NCBI GenBank assembly: GCA_964599565.1
Contig: CAZRFE010000034.1
Location: 1-26,357 of the forward strand
Reading direction: 5' to 3'
DNA from: JAJUFS01 sp964599565
GTDB taxonomy: Bacteria > Pseudomonadota > Gammaproteobacteria > Natronospirales > JAJUFS01
Length of the DNA: 26,357 bases
Below, piece by piece: positions 15,337-22,541 of this stretch. The notes under the pieces were generated by a model, which had not been told where the DNA came from, made no database searches, and saw only the letters and a list, made by a program, of their open reading frames with translations. A program made the translations under genes and the position numbers. The stretch's first letter is position 1, and each line of letters starts with the position of its first letter.

Positions 15337-16611
15337 ATGTCTTTCAATACGCTTGGCCTTTCGGCCGAGTTGCTGCGCGCCATTGCCGAACAGGGCTACA
15401 CCGCACCCACGCCGGTGCAGAGCCAGGCGATTCCCGCGATCCTCAAGGGCGGCGACATCATGGCGGCCGCGCAGACGGGCACCGGCAAGACGGCGGGATT
15501 CACGCTGCCGCTGCTGCAACGGCTCAACGCCACCGCGCCGGCGTCACGCGGCGGGCGCAACCCCGTGCGCGCACTGATCCTCACGCCGACGCGCGAACTT
15601 GCCATGCAGGTCGACGAAAGCGTGAAGACCTACGGCAAGCACCAGCCGATGAAGTCGTTCCCGATCTTCGGCGGCGTGAACATCAACCCGCAGACGGCCG
15701 CGCTGCGTCGCGGCGTCGACATTCTTGTCGCGACACCCGGCCGCCTGCTCGATCACGTCGAGCAGCGCAACGTCGATCTTTCGAAGATCGAGATCCTCGT
15801 GCTCGATGAAGCCGACCGCATGCTTGACATGGGTTTCATCCGCGACATCCGCAAGGTGCTCGCGCTGCTGCCGAAGCGCCGGCAGAACCTGCTGTTCTCC
15901 GCGACGTTCTCCGACGAGATCCGCAAGCTCGCGCACGGCCTGCTCGATGCGCCGACGATGATCGAAGTCGCGCGCCGCAACACGGCGGCCGAAACCGTCG
16001 CACAGGTCGTGCATCCCGTGGATCGCGATCGCAAGCGCGAGCTGCTGTCGTTTCTCATCGGCTCGAAGAACTGGAAGCAGGTGCTCGTCTTCACGCGCAC
16101 CAAGCACGGTGCGAACCGTCTCGCCACGCAGCTTGAGCAGGACGGCCTGCGTTCGGCCGCCATTCACGGCAACAAGAGCCAGGGCGCGCGCACGAAGGCG
16201 CTGGCGGATTTCAAGGCGGGCAAGGTGCGCGTGCTGGTTGCAACGGACATCGCCGCGCGCGGACTCGACATCGACCAGTTGCCGCACGTGGTGAACTACG
16301 AGCTGCCGAACGTGCCGGAAGATTACGTGCACCGCATCGGGCGCACGGGTCGCGCGGGATATGAAGGCGAAGCGATGTCGCTGGTCTGCGTCGATGAACG
16401 CAAGCTGCTGAAGGATATCGAGCGGCTGCTGAAACGCGACATTCCGCAGGTCGTGGTTCCCGGTTACGAACCCGATCCGCGCGCGCAGCCGGAACCGATC
16501 TTCCGCCAGCGCGGCCAGCGCAACATGCCGCGAAACGAAAACCGCGAGAATGCGCCGCACCGCAAGCACAGGCGCAACGAAGGCGCGAAGCGGCGCACCG
16601 CGTCGCGCTGA
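15337..16611 (+). CDS. rhlE: DEAD-box ATP-dependent RNA helicase RhlE
   Basis: This 424-residue helicase unwinds short RNA duplexes with ATP and acts in the cytoplasm in ribosome maturation and RNA turnover. Motifs in order: Q motif (GYTAPTPVQSQAIP), I AQTGTGKT, Ia PTRELA, Ib TPGRLLD, II DEAD (VLDEADRMLDMGF), III SAT, IV VFTRTK, V ATDIAARGLDI and VI HRIGRTGR. The N-terminus MSFNTLGLS and the GFIRDIRKVL context match the RhlE group. The tail (about 375-424) is short, Arg/Asn-rich and unfolded (QRGQRNMPRNENRENAPH), which suits RNA binding. AGGAG lies 6 nt before the ATG. A 14-bp hairpin follows the stop codon. Confidence 0.95.
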   Translation: MSFNTLGLSAELLRAIAEQGYTAPTPVQSQAIPAILKGGDIMAAAQTGTGKTAGFTLPLLQRLNATAPASRGGRNPVRALILTPTRELAMQVDESVKTYGKHQPMKSFPIFGGVNINPQTAALRRGVDILVATPGRLLDHVEQRNVDLSKIEILVLDEADRMLDMGFIRDIRKVLALLPKRRQNLLFSATFSDEIRKLAHGLLDAPTMIEVARRNTAAETVAQVVHPVDRDRKRELLSFLIGSKNWKQVLVFTRTKHGANRLATQLEQDGLRSAAIHGNKSQGARTKALADFKAGKVRVLVATDIAARGLDIDQLPHVVNYELPNVPEDYVHRIGRTGRAGYEGEAMSLVCVDERKLLKDIERLLKRDIPQVVVPGYEPDPRAQPEPIFRQRGQRNMPRNENRENAPHRKHRRNEGAKRRTASR

Positions 16612-16616
16612 AGATC

Positions 16617-16648
16617 ACGTGCCGTCATCGTGAACGATGACGGCACGT
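16617..16648. terminator. Perfect 14-bp hairpin between convergent genes
   Basis: ACGTGCCGTCATCG (16617-16630) pairs perfectly with CGATGACGGCACGT (16635-16648) around a TGAA tetraloop, 5 nt after the rhlE stop and 44 nt from the stop of the minus-strand gene. There is no T-run on either side, so it is not a classical terminator. It could protect 3' ends or act as a bidirectional barrier. Confidence 0.6.
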
Positions 16649-16692
16649 CGGACACTCGGCGCGGAACGAAGACATCGTCCCGCGCCTGTCAC

Positions 16693-18342
16693 TCAGTGGT
16701 GCGCGTGCGCGCCATCCTCACCGGCGTCCTTTGCGACATGCGGCAGCGATGCGCATTCATCGAGCGCGAGCTGTCGCATCCCGGCATGCACCTGCTCGCG
16801 CAGCCATTTCACGAACAGCGGATGCGGCGCGAAACCGTTGCCAAGCGCGTAGTCGAGATCCGGCACGAGTTCCCGCGCCGGACCCTGCTCCGTGGTGCGC
16901 GCAGGGATCAGCAGTGCGCGGCCGCCGTCGCGGTTGGCCTGCTCGATCAGTTCACGCACGTGCGCGATGGCCGCATCACGCTTGTCAGGCCAGTCCTCCT
17001 GCCACGTCGCGACATGGATGGCGCGGAAGTCGTCACCGCCGGCGGCGAGCATCTTGTCGCGCAGCGAACCGAGCAGCTTCAGCCAGTAGGCATTGCCCTC
17101 GTCGCTGCCGACGCCGTGCGCAACCAGGATCACCGTTTCCTTTTCCGGATTCTCGGCAAGCGATTCGGCGCGATCCAGCAATGCAGCCGCGAACAGGTCG
17201 TGATCCTCAAGACCGCCGGCGGTGACAACCGGCACGCTCGAAAGCAGCCGCGCCGGTGACGCGGTGTGGCCGCCGTGGCCATGCGCGTCGTGTACGCCCG
17301 CCCTGCACTGTTCGTAGTCCGCGCCGATGAAACGCTCGATGCCGCCGCGGAAGGATTTCTCGAGCCCGAACACGCGCACGATGACGATGGCTTGCGCACC
17401 GCGTTCTTCAAGTTTCCTCACCGCACGTTCAAGCGTCGGCGCATCGCCCATGGAGAATGCATATTCGACGAGGAAGTCCTCGGCGAGCGGCGCAGCGGCG
17501 GCCCGCATGGTTTCGTTCCAGTGGAAGCCCGAACCGTGCGCGTGCACGACGACGCCGATCTGCCTGTCCGGGACGCGCGTCATGCGCGCGGCTTCGCGCA
17601 GCATCCACGCGCCGACGGCCGGGTGCGGCGTGACCTCGCCATCCAGCACCGTGACGCCATCCGCCGCTGCGTAACCGAGATACGCGCTCCATGCCATCAT
17701 CGAATCGAGCTTCTGGCCAAGATGAAACGGCAACACCTGTGTTCCCTTCGCGAGCGATTTCATGCCGCTTTCCATGGCGTCGTATCCAGGCCAGATGACG
17801 CCGCGCAGCGCACGGTGCGGGAACTCGGCCTTCACGGCGTCGATGAGTGCATCGAGATCGCGGCGCATTGCTTCGGCCTGCTCCGCGGTTTCCGCGCCGG
17901 CGCCCGCGATCAGCACGTCGCCATCCGGCGCCTGGTGCAGCCGTTCGGCGAGCACGCGCGGCGCCATGGCGCTGCGGCCGAAGTGCCGGCCGGTTTCAAC
18001 CGGCAGCGCACTCTGTGCGTAATACGTTTCGAGGATCTCGAAATCCGGATGGGCGGTGGAAAGGTACAGCGGCAACACGACCGCGCGTGCCGCACCCTTT
18101 TTCTTCAGCCGTTCGGTCGCGGCACGAAAATACGCCGCGCCGCGTTCGTCGGTCACGAACACGAGCTCGGCAAGATGTTTGCCGGCGAGAGCCGCGAACG
18201 CATCGCGTGTCTCCTCGTTGCCCATGAAGCCGCGGTCGGGCGCGACGACGATGAAGCCGGGCCGCTCGGTCGCGGCGTGCAGCATGGTGCCGAGCGCCGC
18301 GGCGCTGATGACGATGCCGATGATGATGTCTGTGAGTCGCAT
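16693..18342 (-). CDS. Predicted exported protein with four CbiX/CbiK-like chelatase lobes
   Basis: The protein has 549 residues. An N-terminal hydrophobic segment (residues 5-21, IIIGIVISAAALG) before LHAATERPG looks like a signal peptide or anchor. Four lobes of the sirohydrochlorin-chelatase fold follow: about 28-135 (IVVAPDRG), 140-245 (VLIAGAGAE), 262-345 (GVVVHAHGSGFHWNETM, AIVIVRVFG) and 402-515 (VILVAHGVGSDEGNAYW). The metal-site HG survives in lobes 3 and 4 (H267/H269 and H409) but is replaced in lobes 1 and 2. A His patch (HDAHGHGGH, 351-359) and a His-rich C-terminus (GAHAHH) suggest metal binding. CbiX/CbiK enzymes insert Co or Fe into tetrapyrroles, and periplasmic CbiK forms exist. 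It starts 7 nt after hemP under Fur, so heme or tetrapyrrole metal handling is likely, but the reaction is unknown. Confidence 0.85.
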   Translation of the reverse strand: MRLTDIIIGIVISAAALGTMLHAATERPGFIVVAPDRGFMGNEETRDAFAALAGKHLAELVFVTDERGAAYFRAATERLKKKGAARAVVLPLYLSTAHPDFEILETYYAQSALPVETGRHFGRSAMAPRVLAERLHQAPDGDVLIAGAGAETAEQAEAMRRDLDALIDAVKAEFPHRALRGVIWPGYDAMESGMKSLAKGTQVLPFHLGQKLDSMMAWSAYLGYAAADGVTVLDGEVTPHPAVGAWMLREAARMTRVPDRQIGVVVHAHGSGFHWNETMRAAAAPLAEDFLVEYAFSMGDAPTLERAVRKLEERGAQAIVIVRVFGLEKSFRGGIERFIGADYEQCRAGVHDAHGHGGHTASPARLLSSVPVVTAGGLEDHDLFAAALLDRAESLAENPEKETVILVAHGVGSDEGNAYWLKLLGSLRDKMLAAGGDDFRAIHVATWQEDWPDKRDAAIAHVRELIEQANRDGGRALLIPARTTEQGPARELVPDLDYALGNGFAPHPLFVKWLREQVHAGMRQLALDECASLPHVAKDAGEDGAHAHH

Positions 18343-18349
18343 GGGCTTT

Positions 18350-18538
18350 CTACTTGTTGAGTATGAGTTTGCCGTTGCGCGTGATGCGCAACACGTAATC
18401 CGCCCCCTCATGCACGAGGATCACGGCCTGGCCGCCGTTGAACAGCGCCTCGCTGTCGATCCGCGGCACCTGGTCTTCGAGCGCGGTGTGCGTGCTGCGC
18501 TCGCGCACCGTCGGTCGATCTGGATATGTCCTGTTCAT
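18350..18538 (-). CDS. hemP: Second HemP-family protein
   Basis: This 62-residue protein has the HemP tail DYVLRITRNGKLILNK and the preceding RIDSEALFNGGQAVILVHEGA, which matches the family's (V/I)(D/S)S..L..G...V.I.H.G pattern better than the first hemP does. ATG 18538 is preferred; the frame runs on to 18631 but that part lies inside the Fur box and cannot be transcribed in full. An ATG at 18595 is a second option, and neither has a strong ribosome site. It is the first gene of an operon with the chelatase-like gene and has its own Fur-controlled promoter. The product is a small cytoplasmic protein, probably a regulator or adaptor of heme uptake. Confidence 0.9.
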   Translation of the reverse strand: MNRTYPDRPTVRERSTHTALEDQVPRIDSEALFNGGQAVILVHEGADYVLRITRNGKLILNK

Positions 18539-18607
18539 GGTTCGAACACGCTCGCGTATTCCTCCGGACGGCGCCTCGGCCCCATCGGGCTTCATCCGGT
18601 TGTTGTT

Positions 18608-18643
18608 AATGAGAATTGTTATCATTAACAATCAGGCTGTCAA
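18608..18643 (-). promoter_or_regulatory. Fur box and promoter of the second hemP operon
   Basis: A perfect -35 TTGACA lies at 18638-18643 (minus strand). The sequence at 18610-18624, read on the minus strand as TGATAACAATTCTCA, matches the Fur consensus at about 12 of 15 positions and covers the expected -10 region, where AACAAT sits 17 nt downstream. This is strong evidence for iron repression of hemP and the chelatase-like gene. Confidence 0.85.
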
Positions 18644-18748
18644 GATGACACGTTGCGGAAAAGAGGAACCAGGTTGCGAGCGCCGGAAAGCCTCGCGGGG
18701 ATGCAGTTCAGGCATGAAAGCTGGGGATTGGCCGAAGCTGGGCGACGG

Positions 18749-18773
18749 GCGGCGTGCGTCAGCCGCACGCCGC
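18749..18773 (-). terminator. GC-rich hairpin after the HD-like gene
   Basis: GCGGCGTGCG (18749-18758) pairs perfectly with CGCACGCCGC (18764-18773) around a 5-nt loop, 8 nt beyond the stop at 18781. There is no U-tract on the minus strand, so termination here is uncertain. Confidence 0.45.
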
Positions 18774-18780
18774 GGGGGAA

Positions 18781-19392
18781 TCAGCCGGAGCGAGCCGCGC
18801 GCAAGGCCCGGGCGTGGGATGGAATGCCGGCGTTCGGCAACCTTGCGTCGCGCAACAGCGCATCGAGCCTCGGCGAGTCATGCTGGATCTCGATGAAGCA
18901 GCGCCGCGCGCGGCTGGACAGGCATTCGTAACCCCACCGGCAACGCCGGCGCGTTTCGTTCCGCCCTTCGCGGGCGAGATAGGCGGGCAGGTTCACGCGG
19001 AACCAGGAAAGGTTGTCGGCATCGCGCAGCAGGTCGGCATCGTGATCGCCGCCGCTTTCATGATGTGCGACGAGCCAGCACGCGCGTCGCGTGACCGGCG
19101 CGCTGACCTTGCAGCGTTCGAGCAAGGCATGCAGCGTGCGTGCCGCGCATTCGGCGTGCGCGTCCTTGAATTCCGCGTAGCTTGCATAATCGGCGCGCTG
19201 CACGGCGCGCGCGCCGTTCACGCGATCGATGTCATGCCCGAGCGCGGCGAGCGCAAGCGCGGGATCGATCGCCGGGCGCAGCCGCATGAGCCACGCAAGC
19301 GTGTCCTCTGCGTGATGCGCGTCCTCGACGGTTCGTGAATGGGCGAGCACGGCGCGGATCTCGGCCTGTGCACGCGAAAGCGAATCTGGCAT
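18781..19392 (-). CDS. HD-like (DUF4202-like) protein of unknown function
   Basis: This 203-residue soluble protein shows scattered His/Asp pairs in the order of an HD-type metal site: HHAED (26-30), GHDID (52-56), VAHHESGGDH (109-117) and RDADNLSW (123-130). This suggests a metal-dependent phosphohydrolase fold, though the match to a named family (DUF4202-like) is only from memory of the general pattern. ATG 19392 has GGAGA 6 nt upstream; the frame extends to 19455 without a ribosome site. The neighbour downstream is the second hemP promoter, but a hairpin lies between and no functional link is evident. Confidence 0.7.
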   Translation of the reverse strand: MPDSLSRAQAEIRAVLAHSRTVEDAHHAEDTLAWLMRLRPAIDPALALAALGHDIDRVNGARAVQRADYASYAEFKDAHAECAARTLHALLERCKVSAPVTRRACWLVAHHESGGDHDADLLRDADNLSWFRVNLPAYLAREGRNETRRRCRWGYECLSSRARRCFIEIQHDSPRLDALLRDARLPNAGIPSHARALRAARSG

Positions 19393-19462
19393 CGAATCTC
19401 TCCAGCTGGCGAAATCACCGTCCGGATGCGCCGCACTGCGGCGCACCGGTGTCATGGCTTAA

Positions 19463-19606
19463 TCAGCCGAACAACCGGGAGTTTCGCAACGAAGCGCGCG
19501 CGGATTTCGCGAGCTCGATGAGCTGAACGATCATCAATGCCGTGAAAAGAACGCTGTGCAGCAGCCATGTCCTGACCTCGTGACGTGAACTCGATTGCGG
19601 TTTCAC
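19463..19606 (-). CDS. Candidate 47-residue single-helix membrane protein
   Basis: A short frame starts at GTG 19606 with GGGAG 7 nt upstream and encodes a polar, basic N-terminus (VKPQSSSRHEVRT), one hydrophobic helix of about 18 residues (WLLHSVLFTALMIVQLIE) and a basic C-terminus (KSARASLRNSRLFG). The charge pattern and ribosome site suggest a real small membrane protein, and it lies 70 nt upstream of the HD-like gene on the same strand. I know no family for it. The longer frame to 19798 includes non-coding-like sequence. Confidence 0.42.
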   Translation of the reverse strand: MKPQSSSRHEVRTWLLHSVLFTALMIVQLIELAKSARASLRNSRLFG

Positions 19607-19815
19607 GATGCAACTCCCATGTCCTGTCGCCGGTATGAACCGGACGAAGCGCGCTGCCAGCGCACCTGTAGTCAAACATATCGGCGGGCGTTTGACACCG
19701 CGTGAAAGCATGCAGGCGGAAACCACCGCATCGGCGACGCGGCACTTGAATTTCACGGCTTCAACGGGAATATCGTGAAGGCAATGTCGATGACTCATTC
19801 CCCCGGAGGTTCAAC

Positions 19816-20316
19816 ATGGCTCGCACACAGGAAAAGACAGGCACCGGCGCCGCGAAAGGCGCGGCGGCGGGTGGCAAGGCAAGCGCGCTGCTGAAGGAAG
19901 ACCATCAGCGCGTGCTCGGCATGTTCAAGGAATATGAAAGCCTGAAGAGCGATGGTGGTGCGCGCAGGCAGGCGCTGTCGCAGGCCATCTGCAAGGAACT
20001 CAAGGTGCATACCGAGATCGAGGAAGCGATCTTCTATCCCGCGATGCGCGAGGCGCCCGAGGCACGCTCGCTTGTCGATGAAGCCGAGGTCGAGCACGCA
20101 AGCGCGAAGCAGCTGATCAAGGAAATCGAATCCATGCAGCCGGGCGACGAGCTGTACGACGCGAAGGTGAAGGTACTCGGCGAGTACGTTCGCCATCACA
20201 TCAAGGAAGAGGAAAACGAGATGTTCCCGGCGGCGGCGAAAGCCGGCATCGATACGCCGGAAATGGCCGACGAGCTCATGGAGCGCAAGGAAACCCTGCA
20301 GTCCACGGTGCACTGA
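19816..20316 (+). CDS. Hemerythrin HHE domain protein
   Basis: This 166-residue soluble protein has a Lys/Ala/Gly-rich N-terminal tail (1-25) and a four-helix hemerythrin domain. The di-iron ligands are visible: H30 in KEDHQRV, H65 and E69 in KVHTEIEEAIFYP, H94 in EVEHASAK, and H127/H128 with E132 in RHHIKEEENEMFP. Such proteins bind O2 or NO or store iron; which applies here is unknown. GGAGG lies 8 nt before the ATG. The basic tail could bind nucleic acid or polyanions (inference). A GC hairpin follows the stop. Confidence 0.92.
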   Translation: MARTQEKTGTGAAKGAAAGGKASALLKEDHQRVLGMFKEYESLKSDGGARRQALSQAICKELKVHTEIEEAIFYPAMREAPEARSLVDEAEVEHASAKQLIKEIESMQPGDELYDAKVKVLGEYVRHHIKEEENEMFPAAAKAGIDTPEMADELMERKETLQSTVH

Positions 20317-20325
20317 TCCGCGTTC

Positions 20326-20352
20326 GCGCGGGCCGCCACCTGCGGCCCGCGC
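20326..20352 (+). terminator. GC-rich hairpin after the hemerythrin gene
   Basis: GCGCGGGCCGC (20326-20336) pairs perfectly with GCGGCCCGCGC (20342-20352), an 11-bp stem with a 5-nt loop, 9 nt after the stop. The T-run is missing, so it may stabilise the 3' end or act with Rho. Confidence 0.55.
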
Positions 20353-20390
20353 TGCTGCGTGTTGCGGCGCCCTTCGGCAGTGCCGGTCGC

Positions 20391-20419
20391 TTGCCCTGCG
20401 GGGAAAACACTCATATTCT
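20391..20419 (+). promoter_or_regulatory. Candidate promoter of the IT-superfamily transporter gene
   Basis: TTGCCC (20391-20396) and TATTCT (20414-20419) are 17 nt apart, each matching four of six consensus bases. The start codon lies 43 nt downstream of the -10. Confidence 0.45.
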
Positions 20420-20461
20420 TCCCGCCGCCAGATTTTCCGGCTCCCCCGAAAGGTGTCTCAC

Positions 20462-21823
20462 ATGTTGCAACGATCCTGCAGAATCGCGTCCTGCCTGTTG
20501 CTCGCCGCACTGCCAGGCATTGCGCTCGCCTCGCCCGACGCGGCGACTGCGCTCCCTGAAGTATTCGGCATCCGCATCGAATTCCTGTTGTTTGCCGCGG
20601 TGCTGATCGGCATCGCGCTGTTTCATCACCACACGTTCAACGTCGCACTGACCGGCGTGATCGTCATCATTCTCTACAAGCTCGTCTTCACGGGCTTCGC
20701 GACGGGTCCGGGACTTGCAGGCTTCGGCATGCATCTCGCGCACGAGTGGGTGATCCTCATCAACCTGCTGCTGATGCTGCTCGGCTTCGTGATCCTTGCT
20801 CGGCATTTCGAGGAAAGCCACGCGCCGATCGTGCTGCCGAACTACCTGCCGGACAACTGGACCGGCGGACTCGTGCTGCTCGTGATGATCTTCGTGCTCT
20901 CGAGCTTCCTCGACAACATCGCCGCGGCGATGATCGGCGGCGCGCTCGCGCACCAGCTGTTCAACGGCCGCGTGCATATCGGCTATCTCGCCGCCATCGT
21001 CGGCGCATCGAATGCAGGCGGCGCCGGCAGCGTGATCGGCGACACGACGACGCTGATGATGTGGGTCAGCGGCATCGCGCCGCAGGATGTGCTGCATGCC
21101 TATGTCGGTGCGATCGTCGCGCTTGCGGTATTCGGCATTCCCGCCGCGATACAGCAGCATCGCCACTCGCCGATCATCAAGGACAATCCGCCGGATGTGC
21201 ACATCGACTGGGCGCGCGTCGGCATTGTCGCGTTCATTCTTGTCATGGCGGTCGGTGCAAACCTGTACGTGAACATCAACGTGCCGGAATTCGGCGAACA
21301 CTTTCCGTTCTTCGGCGTGACGGTGTGGCTCGCGATTCTCGTGACGCTGCCGCTGCGCCGCCCGGACTGGAAGGCGACGAAGGAAAGCATCAAGGGTTCG
21401 CTGTTCCTCGTGTTCCTCGTGCTGTCCGCATCGCTGATGCCGGTCGAAGCGCTGCCGGTGGCAAGCTGGCAGACCGCATTCGGTCTCGGCGCGATCTCCT
21501 CGGTGTTCGACAACATCCCGCTGACGGCGCTCGCCATCGAGCAGGGCGGTTACGACTGGGGCGTGCTCGCCTACACCGTCGGATTCGGTGGCTCGATGAT
21601 GTGGTTCGGCTCGTCGGCGGGCGTGGCGCTGACCAACCTGTTCCCGGAAGGCAAGTCCGTCGGCCAGTGGCTGCGCCACGGCTGGCATGTCGCGCTGGGT
21701 TATGTCGTCGGCTTCTTCGTGCTGCTGTGGATCATGGGCTGGCATCCGCATGATCCGGTGAAACATGCGAACATCGAACCGGCGGCGGCGATGCAATCCG
21801 CAATGGTTGCCTCCGCCGACTGA
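20462..21823 (+). CDS. IT-superfamily ion transporter (NhaD/ArsB/citrate-transporter-like)
   Basis: This 453-residue membrane protein has a cleavable signal peptide (to IALASPDA) and about 11 helices. The two inverted halves each carry the hallmark Asp-Asn pair: SSFLDNIAAAMIGG and SSVFDNIPLTALAI, as in NhaD and ArsB, which exchange or export ions. Further small-residue loops (GASNAGGAGSVIGDTTT and GGSMMWFGSSAGVA) match the substrate-binding re-entrant loops of the superfamily. Sodium/proton exchange is a reasonable guess; citrate or arsenite cannot be excluded. I chose ATG 20462 over GTG 20453 because AAAGG fits it. A TerC-family gene follows after 17 nt, so the two form an operon. Confidence 0.86.
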   Translation: MLQRSCRIASCLLLAALPGIALASPDAATALPEVFGIRIEFLLFAAVLIGIALFHHHTFNVALTGVIVIILYKLVFTGFATGPGLAGFGMHLAHEWVILINLLLMLLGFVILARHFEESHAPIVLPNYLPDNWTGGLVLLVMIFVLSSFLDNIAAAMIGGALAHQLFNGRVHIGYLAAIVGASNAGGAGSVIGDTTTLMMWVSGIAPQDVLHAYVGAIVALAVFGIPAAIQQHRHSPIIKDNPPDVHIDWARVGIVAFILVMAVGANLYVNINVPEFGEHFPFFGVTVWLAILVTLPLRRPDWKATKESIKGSLFLVFLVLSASLMPVEALPVASWQTAFGLGAISSVFDNIPLTALAIEQGGYDWGVLAYTVGFGGSMMWFGSSAGVALTNLFPEGKSVGQWLRHGWHVALGYVVGFFVLLWIMGWHPHDPVKHANIEPAAAMQSAMVASAD

Positions 21824-21840
21824 CCGGACACGGAGCCGCG

Positions 21841-22464
21841 ATGGATTTTCTCGCCAGCATCACGCTCGCCGAATGGGCAGCGCTTGGTACCGTGATTCTC
21901 ACGGACCTCGCGCTCGCCGCGGACAACGCCATCGTTGTCGGCATGGCCGCAGCCGGCCTGCCGCATGCACAGCGCAGGCGCGCGATTCTCATCGGCATCG
22001 TCGCGGCAACCGTGCTGCGCATCGTGTTCGCGCTGTTCGTCGTCCAGCTTCTGCAGATCGTCGGCCTGCTGCTCGCCGGCGGCATCCTGCTCCTGTGGGT
22101 TTCCTGGAAGCTCTGGCGCGAGCTGACGCACAAGGAAGAAGCCGGCGAAGCGGTGCTCGAAGGCGTCGACGTGCCCGTGCAGCAGCCGAAGTCGTTCCGC
22201 GATGCCGTGATGCAGATCATCATCGCGGACGTGTCGATGTCGCTCGACAACGTGCTCGCCGTCGCGGGTGCGGCGCGCGAGCACACCTGGGTCCTGATCA
22301 TCGGGCTTGCGCTGTCGGTGGCGTTGATGGGCGCCGCCGCAACATTCATCGCGCGCGTACTGACGCGCCACCAGTGGATCGCCTACCTCGGCCTGCTCGT
22401 CATTCTCTATGTCGCCATCCGCATGATCTGGGATGGCGGCCTGGAAGTGCTCGGTGCGATCTGA
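21841..22464 (+). CDS. TerC family integral membrane protein (YjbE type)
   Basis: The protein has 207 residues and about seven hydrophobic segments. Two matching halves each carry the acidic motif of TerC proteins: TDLALAADNAIVVG (about residues 21-34) and IADVSMSLDNVLAVAG (about 130-145). The acidic pairs within helices probably bind metal. Related YjbE/TerC proteins help export Mn or metallate exoproteins. GGAG stands about 6 nt before the ATG. Its close spacing to the upstream transporter gene suggests co-expression in ion or metal homeostasis. Confidence 0.9.
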   Translation: MDFLASITLAEWAALGTVILTDLALAADNAIVVGMAAAGLPHAQRRRAILIGIVAATVLRIVFALFVVQLLQIVGLLLAGGILLLWVSWKLWRELTHKEEAGEAVLEGVDVPVQQPKSFRDAVMQIIIADVSMSLDNVLAVAGAAREHTWVLIIGLALSVALMGAAATFIARVLTRHQWIAYLGLLVILYVAIRMIWDGGLEVLGAI

Positions 22465-22483
22465 CGCCGTTGTCACCACACAC

Positions 22484-22512
22484 CTGAAATGAGCGTCCCA
22501 ACGGCTTAGAAT
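22484..22512 (+). promoter_or_regulatory. Candidate promoter of the ClC gene
   Basis: CTGAAA (22484-22489) and TAGAAT (22507-22512) are 17 nt apart. The leader to ATG 22542 is about 23 nt. The -10 is good, the -35 moderate. Confidence 0.5.
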
Positions 22513-22541
22513 GCGCGGCTCCCCCGAACCGCGAGCCGTTC

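Noticed and set aside
15120..15809. Plus-strand frame that overlaps the start of rhlE
   Set aside because: It runs through the leader and a different frame of rhlE and gives an Arg/His-rich product without motifs.
16630..18360. Plus-strand frames opposite the chelatase-like gene
   Set aside because: They are shadows: the minus-strand protein shows a signal segment, repeated lobes and catalytic-type motifs, while these frames show none.
20438..22528. 13-nt repeat CGGCTCCCCCGAA before the IT-transporter and ClC genes
   Set aside because: A 13-nt match is expected a few times by chance in a window of this size, and its distance from the -10 elements differs between the two sites.
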